39,839 nucleotides of DNA from Planctomycetota bacterium. GTDB lineage: Bacteria > Planctomycetota > Phycisphaerae > Sedimentisphaerales > Anaerobacaceae. This document shows positions 34,122 to 39,839 of this stretch, in pieces; the stretch's first letter is position 1, and each line of letters begins with the position of its first letter. The position numbers were made by a program, and so were the translations under genes. The stretch spans positions 1-39,839 of the forward strand of contig JADFMM010000019.1 in assembly GCA_022563885.1 (NCBI GenBank), read 5' to 3'. The notes under the pieces are model-generated. The model saw only the letters and a list, made by a program, of their open reading frames with translations, searched no databases and was not told the DNA's origin.

Positions 34122-35846
34122 ATGCCAAACATGAATGATCACATCAAGTCTCTTTGCCCCTTCTTTTTGACGGTTTTGATGTTGCTGTTCGTTTCTCCGG
34201 CATCCGGGTTAGATAAAAAATCGAGTCATGCAAAGAATGGGATGGTTGTCTCCACCTCAGAACTTGCCTCCATCGTCGGACGCGATGTACTGGCGAGAGG
34301 GGGTAACGCCATTGATGCTTCCGTGGCCACCGCTTTTGCACTCGCAGTCACCTGGCCATCCGCAGGTAATATTGGCGGGGGTGGCTTTCTCATTTATCAC
34401 TCGGCCAAGGGAAAAGTGACGGCCATTGACTTTCGTGAGAAGGCGCCCTTGGCAGCGACAGAAAAGATGTTTCTGGCGAGTGATGGCACCATTTCAGACA
34501 ATTCCAATCATGAAGGGCTTTTGTCTGTCGGCGTGCCGGGTACGGTTGCGGGGCTATTCAAAGCCCACACACACTATGGCAATTTGCCCTGGGCCCAGTT
34601 GCTGGAACCGGCTGTGCAATTGGCCAGCAAGGGGATTAAAACGACAGAGGGGATTTATCGAAGTATTACCTCCGCCACGACATCCCAGCGCCTGCGTAGA
34701 GACCCTGCAGCCACGCGAAAATTCTTTCAGGATGGCAAACTGCCTTACCGCCCCGGTGATCTATGGCGACAACCGGATCTGGCCGCGACGCTCAAGCGGA
34801 TTCAGCAGCATGGCCATGATGGCTTTTACAGAGGTGAAACGGCTCAACAGCTCGCCACGACCATGAAGAAGGAGGGTGGCTTGATCACGACAGAGGATCT
34901 GGCACGTTACGAGGCCGTTGAAAGAACGCCGATCCACGGGACTTACCGCGGTTATGATCTATTTGCCATGCCGCCGCCCAGTTCGGGGGGCATTACGCTG
35001 GTTGAAATGCTCAATATGCTGGAAGCCTTTGACCTTCGGAAGATGAAACACAATTCACCGCCCTATCTGCATCTGTTAACTGAAACCATGCGCCGCGCTT
35101 TTGCCGATCGCGCCAAACATCTGGGCGACCCTGATTTTAATCCCAAGATGCCGGTGGAACGCCTGATTTCTAAATCACATGCCGCGTTACTTCGGCAAAC
35201 AATTGATCTTAAAAAGTCGTCAAAGAGTGATCCCGAAACTTTTTCACAGCCTCATGAAAGTGAAGAAACAACACATATCTGTGTGGTAGATGGTGACGGC
35301 AATGCGGTGTCGCTGACCACCACGCTTGAAAATGCATTTGGTTCAGCCATTGTCGCCCAGGGGCTTGGTTTCTTGCTGAATAATGAGATGGGAGACTTCA
35401 ATCCCATTCCGGGACATACCGATCGTACCGGACTCATCGGTACACCACCCAATCGGGTCGCACCTCAAAAACGCATGCTCTCCAGTATGACACCCACGAT
35501 CGTGGCAAAAAATGGCAAGCCCGTGCTTGTGATTGGCAGCCCTGGCGGCCGAACGATTATCAATACCGTTTTGCAGGTTATTGTTAATCATATCGATTTT
35601 GATATGGATATCGCTGAGGCCATCGATGCCGCACGTATTCATCATCAGTGGTTACCCGATGTGACGCGATTTGAATCAGGGTCGATTTCTGAAGCAGTCC
35701 AATCGCAATACAGAGCCATGGGGCATGCTATTCAGTTTCGCTCGCAACAAGGCCGGGCGATGGGGATTACCATTGATCATCAAAGCGGACTCCTGAGCGG
35801 CGCGTCGGATCGGCGGAGTGTGGATGGTGCTGCGGTGGGGTATTGA
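34122..35846 (+). CDS. ggt: Gamma-glutamyltransferase
   Basis: 574 residues from the ATG at 34122; an upstream TTG and a second ATG at 34131 are alternatives. An N-terminal export signal (CPFFLTVLMLLFVSPASG) is followed by KNGMVVSTSELASIVGRDVL and RGGNAIDASVATAFALAV, typical of the large subunit. The autoprocessing site is EE/T383-T-H, giving a small subunit that starts TTHICVVDGDGNAVSLTTTL with Thr383 as nucleophile. GIGSPGGRTI-like IGSPGGRTIIN supplies the gamma-glutamyl carboxylate site. The enzyme hydrolyses or transfers the gamma-glutamyl group of glutathione in the periplasm. It appears to be transcribed alone. Confidence 0.95.
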   Translation: MPNMNDHIKSLCPFFLTVLMLLFVSPASGLDKKSSHAKNGMVVSTSELASIVGRDVLARGGNAIDASVATAFALAVTWPSAGNIGGGGFLIYHSAKGKVTAIDFREKAPLAATEKMFLASDGTISDNSNHEGLLSVGVPGTVAGLFKAHTHYGNLPWAQLLEPAVQLASKGIKTTEGIYRSITSATTSQRLRRDPAATRKFFQDGKLPYRPGDLWRQPDLAATLKRIQQHGHDGFYRGETAQQLATTMKKEGGLITTEDLARYEAVERTPIHGTYRGYDLFAMPPPSSGGITLVEMLNMLEAFDLRKMKHNSPPYLHLLTETMRRAFADRAKHLGDPDFNPKMPVERLISKSHAALLRQTIDLKKSSKSDPETFSQPHESEETTHICVVDGDGNAVSLTTTLENAFGSAIVAQGLGFLLNNEMGDFNPIPGHTDRTGLIGTPPNRVAPQKRMLSSMTPTIVAKNGKPVLVIGSPGGRTIINTVLQVIVNHIDFDMDIAEAIDAARIHHQWLPDVTRFESGSISEAVQSQYRAMGHAIQFRSQQGRAMGITIDHQSGLLSGASDRRSVDGAAVGY

Positions 35847-35933
35847 CCTGAAGGGGGCTGTCCAGTTGTGGTCTGAAAAGCGAAGCCTGTCCGGGGATGA
35901 CTCACGGTTCAAGGCTGCCCACGGCTGGACTAA

Positions 35934-36214
35934 GGGACCGACAAGAAAACAGCGGCTTCCATGGTACATCCTGGCTGCGATCGCAGCATTATTAAAGAAC
36001 CACGAAATAACTTAGACTTTTGAATACCCAATTGCACCCCATCTTTGATCGCTTCTCAATCGCGACATCCGCGACGTAGAACAGCTACGCCTGTGGCTTC
36101 GCTAAGAAAGCCTGGAAGGGACAGTCTTTTAAAAGACTGTCCCCCATCCTTGTTTCTACCCAATATGGGGCACACTTGGACCCCAAATTGTCCAACTTAT
36201 TTATTGCCGATCCC
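35934..36214 (+). repeat. Miniature inverted-repeat element, family R180, longest variant
   Basis: 281 bp, from GGGACCGACAAGAAA to TTATTGCCGATCCC, flanked by TAA and ATA. It shares with the 11568 copy the extra left block of about 57 bases (about 35949-36003, including the palindrome GCTGCGATCGCAGC at 35974-35987). It also holds a second insert of about 55 bases near 36105-36159, with a 26-base palindrome at its centre. Confidence 0.82.
36118..36143. repeat. Perfect 26-bp palindrome nested in an R180 copy
   Basis: GGGACAGTCTTTT is followed directly by its reverse complement. It lies within the insert that interrupts the repeat core and has no equivalent in the other four copies. Confidence 0.8.
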
Positions 36215-36217
36215 ATA

Positions 36218-36397
36218 GTGACATGTCAGCAGCAAAAGCGTGATGTCTTCGATTTCTTTTGCTGCGCAATCAACGCCCACTTCCGGCAACAAGCTGCCCC
36301 CATCGCTACTACGTTGAGTCAATTTCGTGAACGGTTGCAGAAAATGGTACGGCAACATCTATTGTATGACCATTTGCAAATGTACCATCCGCTGTAA
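36218..36397 (+). pseudogene. Possible IS66-type transposase C-terminal remnant
   Basis: 60 codons in frame after the repeat, reading TCQQQKRDVFDFFCCAINAH then FRQQAAPIA and ending YDHLQMYHPL. The beginning resembles the C-terminal TCRQQxRxVLxFL motif of IS66 TnpC proteins; the rest is not recognised. It has no start of its own. The next about 270 bases hold no gene. Confidence 0.35.
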
Positions 36398-36666
36398 TAG
36401 CTGAAACATCAGTAACTCATGGTGTTTTATCCATAAACATGATGTGTATGGCGCCTCGATCTGGGCTGCCTTCATCATCTTGAAGTGCACCTACTATGAT
36501 ATCTGCTACTTGTCCTACGCAAAAATAGAAACGAAGGTAAAAATCGGTTGAGTCACGACGTTTCGAAATGGGCAAGGTCAGCATTTTGACGAATATATCG
36601 TAAACACCGCAGACCTCATCTTTTTTGCTATGCCATCAGCCTGAAATACTGGACTAGGGGTTTAGG

Positions 36667-37698
36667 CTAAGCGACTCGGCCATAGACGTAATGCAGTCCC
36701 CCCAGAATTGGCCTGCCCACAATCTTACCATCAATTTGAACAGGGCGGGGGACAGGTGAGTCTTTCTCAAGGGACATGTGCGTTCTGCTGACGTTGTAAT
36801 ACTCATTGATGTATTCGTCCAGTACGCTACGTAAATGGTCTTGGTTTAGAATGATCAAATGGTCCAGGCATTCGTGGCGCAGTGTGCCGATGACACGTTC
36901 GGCGATGGGATTTTGCCATGGACTTCGTGGTGCAGTTGGTGTGTCTTCCAAGCCAAAGTTCCTTATGTGTCTTTTGAAATCATCGCTAAAGGTTCTGTCG
37001 TTGTCGCAGATAACTTATTTGGTTACGTCGTCAAAAGAAAACGTTCCACGAAGTTGCTGAATAGCCCACCGAGAGTGAGGATTTGCAGTGACCGCAAAAT
37101 GCAGCATTTTGCGTCTAGCGTGCGATATGGCAACAAAGACGTATATGGGTTTGAAGAGGATCGTTCGGACGACCAGGAAGTCAATGCCTACGATATGCTT
37201 GGGAACCGGCGTGATTTTTCAGGAATGTTAGCCATCGCTGTTGCTTGGAATTATCGCCGCCTCTGTGGTTGCCCATGTATTTTGCCACGGTATTGTCAGA
37301 AACATCAAATCCAAGCTTTTTGAGCTCGCCTTGGATGCGCTGGGCAGACCATACTGCATTCTCTTTTTGCAGCTTGCGTATAAGCTCGATCAATTCCCAG
37401 TCAATCGTAGGCCTGCCGATTCTTCGAGATTTCCACCTCCAATAGGACCGAAAGCCTCTTTTATGCCAGCCAATAACGGTAGGGGCCTTGACGATGCTCA
37501 GGGATAATTTCCAGTCGTTCCAGATCCTTGATAGCCAATCCCGGAAGAGGCGGCCAACGTTTTCATCTTCGGCCTTTTGATGCTACGCTGTTGAACAGCC
37601 AATTGCTGCCGGAGAGCCAGGTAGTCAACAGCTATGTCATGTTTGCTCCTGAATATGAGCTTTAGGCACTCAAAGATGGGCGTGGCGAGGCCCTTCAA
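36667..37698 (-). pseudogene. Degenerate DDE (integrase-core) transposase of IS3/IS481-like type
   Basis: Reading across three frames gives one transposase of about 340 residues. The N-terminus (TTG at 37698) is FECLKLIFRSKHDIAVDYLA then LRQQLAVQQRS; after a frameshift near 37545 it continues RLFRDWLSRIWNDWKLSLSI, TVIGWHKRGFRSYWRWKSRR and RIQGELKKLGFDVSDNTVAK. After a second frameshift near 37205 it reads VGIDFLVVRT (first Asp), VICDNDRTFSDDF (second Asp) and NPIAERVIGTLRHECLDH (Glu). An in-frame TAA at 37015-37017 breaks the core. The DD-E residues are still visible but the gene is dead. The insertion ends could not be delimited. Confidence 0.85.
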
Positions 37699-37878
37699 TG
37701 TTGCTTGCCTCCGATTATCGCGACAGAATTCATCTCAAATCGATGTCCTGGGAGTTTACATGACTCATTGAAGTCAAACAAGTTCGAATTATTGAGTAGG
37801 ACAATGACGCGATACGGCTGGAAGTACCGATCGATGAGGCGGCGCAGCGACCCCGCTAAAAGGCAGGATGAACACATA

Positions 37879-38058
37879 GGGATCGGCAAGAAATAAGTTG
37901 GACAATTTGGGGTCCAAGTGTGCCCCATGTTTGGTCGCGCCCGATTGAGCGAAACCACAGGCGTAGCAGTTCTACGTCGCGGATTTCGCGATTGAGAAGC
38001 GATCAAAGATGGGGTGCAATTGGGCATTCAAAAGTCCAAGTTATTTCTTGCCGTTCCC
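37879..38058 (-). repeat. Miniature inverted-repeat element, family R180, 180-bp copy
   Basis: Exactly 180 bp, flanked by ATA on both sides (37876-37878 and 38059-38061). Near-identical to the 21060 and 22388 copies. It lies 66 bases after the stop of the neighbouring propeller gene. Confidence 0.92.
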
Positions 38059-38124
38059 ATAGCATGTATCGCATCTACAGAGCCATCCTGACCCCTGACT
38101 GCTTATCCGATGCGAGATCGTCCG

Positions 38125-39273
38125 CTAGTCATGGCCGATTCGCCCGCGGCCGAATTGATCCCCGGCAGCAACGACTTTTCCGTCCTTAAAGTCAACCTCG
38201 AGGACTTTCTCACTCTCGACCGCGCGGCCGTCCTCGTCGGTTAACTCGGCGATGATCTTATGAGTCTTTGAGTCGATCGCTTGTCCCGTCGATGGCCAGC
38301 CAATGGCGCCATCGATGCTGAAGGTCACCCAGCCCGGTTGGCCGCGCAACTTAACGCTGCCGGTCCACTTGGGCGGCATGACGGTTGCGTCGAACATGTG
38401 CATCGTCGAGTTGAATCCGTCCGAAACCCAAATTTGACGCTCGTCCGGTGTCATCCCGATCCCATGGCTTGGACAACCATGGCGCAGGGGCTTGCCGCGC
38501 GGCACACCCGTGATCTCGATCCGATGCAGTTTCTTTCCAGTCTTCAAATCACCGATCTCGAATCCTAGCAGTTCATTGACGGTTACAAAGACCAATGAGC
38601 TATCGCCATTAACGGTAAAAGGTCGAATCGATCCACTGAACGGACCGATGGTTCGCGACACGACGTGTGTCTTCGCGTCGGTAACAGTCAACAGAGGGCT
38701 GCCTAAACCGGCCAAGTACGCTTCGCTGCCGTCGACCGCGTAAACCGTGTTGTGCGCTCTACTGTCGGGCACAATCTCGGTTATGATCGAACCGTCACTC
38801 GCGTTGAGGACGTACCAGCGATCTTTCTCGAACGATGGCTGATAGAGGGTCGACCCGTCTGGCGAGATCGACATCCGATCGCAACCGAGCGGATACTCCC
38901 GTTGCCACAAAACCGTGTCTGTCAAGAGATCCAAGCAAATCAATTGTCGCTTGGTGCTGACATAGAAGCGCTGTGTCATGGCACTCGCGCAGACACCTTT
39001 GATGTTGATCGGCTTGCCTTGTTCGTCAATACCATAGCCGTCGAGCGAAATTCGGCGGACGAACTTGTGGTCGTCGTCGATATCGAAGACAAGGATTCCG
39101 TGTCCTCCGTACTCCAGGTAGTCGCGTATGCCGGGCGAGGCAACGTACAGCAAACGCTGGACTCCCCCGTTGGCTTGAAATTGTCTGCCGGTTTTGTCAG
39201 CGGCACTTGATGGTCCAGTCCATGTTAAAGCGACAACGAGTAAAGCGAGTGTATAGGACAGAATGCGTCTCAT
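38125..39273 (-). CDS. Exported YVTN/lactonase-type beta-propeller protein
   Basis: 382 residues, ATG at 39273 with AAGGAG upstream. A signal peptide (MRRILSYTLALLVVALTWTG) is followed by blades such as RLLYVASPG, MSISPDGSTLYQPSF, PFTVNGDSSLVFVTVNELLG and GIGMTPDERQIWVSDGFNST, characteristic of YncE/lactonase-like seven-bladed propellers. A conserved HGCPSHGIGM segment carries two His that could bind a metal or ligand. The substrate is unknown; true lactonase activity cannot be claimed. It stands alone between repeats, with no partner gene. Confidence 0.88.
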   Translation of the reverse strand: MRRILSYTLALLVVALTWTGPSSAADKTGRQFQANGGVQRLLYVASPGIRDYLEYGGHGILVFDIDDDHKFVRRISLDGYGIDEQGKPINIKGVCASAMTQRFYVSTKRQLICLDLLTDTVLWQREYPLGCDRMSISPDGSTLYQPSFEKDRWYVLNASDGSIITEIVPDSRAHNTVYAVDGSEAYLAGLGSPLLTVTDAKTHVVSRTIGPFSGSIRPFTVNGDSSLVFVTVNELLGFEIGDLKTGKKLHRIEITGVPRGKPLRHGCPSHGIGMTPDERQIWVSDGFNSTMHMFDATVMPPKWTGSVKLRGQPGWVTFSIDGAIGWPSTGQAIDSKTHKIIAELTDEDGRAVESEKVLEVDFKDGKVVAAGDQFGRGRIGHD

Positions 39274-39321
39274 GTGAATCTCCTTGTATCAAAAGAGTGT
39301 GGGGAACTTATTACGTCATTT

Positions 39322-39479
39322 AGAGTGCCTATCAAAATGAATCGTAGCACCGAAAACGAGCGTTTCTGCGACTGGCAAGGAAGGCGAAGCAGGCCGTCCG
39401 AGGACGGTCGATGCAGCCTGACGCCGTCTAGGCGCAGAATAAGCCGTTTGAATGCAGAGTCATTTTGCGTAGGTGCTCT
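39322..39479. repeat. Inverted-repeat element of another type, about 158 bp
   Basis: The left end AGAGTGCCTATCAAAATGA is matched by the right end TCATTTTGCGTAGGTGCTCT, an imperfect terminal inverted repeat of about 20 bp. Inside, TTCTGCG/CGCAGAA and CCGTCCGAGGACGG form further hairpins, so the whole unit folds. No coding capacity and no clear target duplication. Only one copy in the window. Confidence 0.55.
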
Positions 39480-39839
39480 TAGTTTTAAGTCACGCATACA
39501 TTTCAAATCAAAAACGGATTAATATCCGGGCGCCTTGACTGACTAGCGTCAACTAATCCTGGGCGACGAATCCACCCCGTGGGGCACAAAAAAGGCCTTG
39601 CCATAAGATCCTTTCATGTATCAGATTACAGTGGTCTCGGGCGAAATCATCGGCCTGGCTCATTTCAGGGCCACAGTGTCGATCGTTGTCATCGTAATCG
39701 AAACAGTGAGTTGGGGCAATTAGGGGTACCGATTACGACCACGAGCAGTGGTACAGGGACTGGCACCTATGCGAGAATGATTTTGAACCATGCCCCAATT
39801 TCAGACCCAGCCAGGCCAAACTCGAAGCGTAAATCGATT
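39480..39839. other. Right-end region, no gene seen
   Basis: 360 bases without a supported reading frame, RNA gene or repeat. Confidence 0.5.

Noticed and set aside
11184-38058. CRISPR array made of the repeated units
   Set aside because: The repeats are 160-280 bp, dispersed by kilobases, in both orientations, and end in inverted repeats.

Overview
The window looks like chromosomal DNA from a member of the Planctomycetota or a close PVC relative, probably from an environmental genome. The reasons are the gene content: secreted PQQ-type beta-propellers, an arylsulfatase, a kelch protein, a Tat-exported Gfo/Idh/MocA oxidoreductase, DUF1080 and DUF5681 fragments. The intergenic DNA is also loaded with short palindromic repeats. 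The phylum is inferred from family content, not from a marker gene.

Layout. (1) 1-3173, minus: pyruvate dehydrogenase aceE followed by aceF, which runs off the left edge. (2) 3.2-4.2 kb: a remnant of mobile DNA with a DUF5681-like ORF. (3) 4.2-10.9 kb, minus: a tight four-gene operon in the order LplT-like MFS transporter, amidohydrolase, two-HKD phospholipase D/cardiolipin-synthase-like protein, and a 1032-aa fusion of a PlsC-type acyltransferase, membrane helices and a YiiX/LRAT-like permuted papain domain. A stand-alone paralogue of the fusion's C-terminal half lies on the plus strand at 12.1-13.5 kb. I infer a phospholipid/lysophospholipid remodelling system; this is the most interesting locus. 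(4) 13.7-22.2 kb, minus: a probable operon of exported proteins in the order alpha/beta hydrolase, broken DUF1080/PQQ chimera, serine hydrolase, PQQ propeller, small beta-sandwich protein, Tat oxidoreductase, HEAT-repeat protein. (5) 22.7-24.2 kb: a VapBC toxin-antitoxin pair and an MNT/HEPN pair whose HEPN toxin gene is broken by a miniature transposon. (6) 24.5-29.0 kb, minus: PQQ propeller with EF-hands, kelch protein and sulfatase. (7) 29.1-35.8 kb, plus: an unrecognised exported protein, a DUF3863-like protein, a truncated histidine kinase fragment and gamma-glutamyltransferase. (8) 35.9-38.1 kb: repeats and dead transposases. (9) 38.1-39.3 kb, minus: an exported YVTN-type propeller.

Repeats are a major theme. 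Family R180 has five copies: three are exactly 180 bp with 3-bp target duplications, and two are longer with a shared internal insert. Family R187 has two full copies with 8-bp duplications and one partial copy. A 162-bp TA-flanked element sits inside the HEPN gene, and another inverted-repeat element lies at 39.3 kb. No active transposase that could mobilise them is present in the window.
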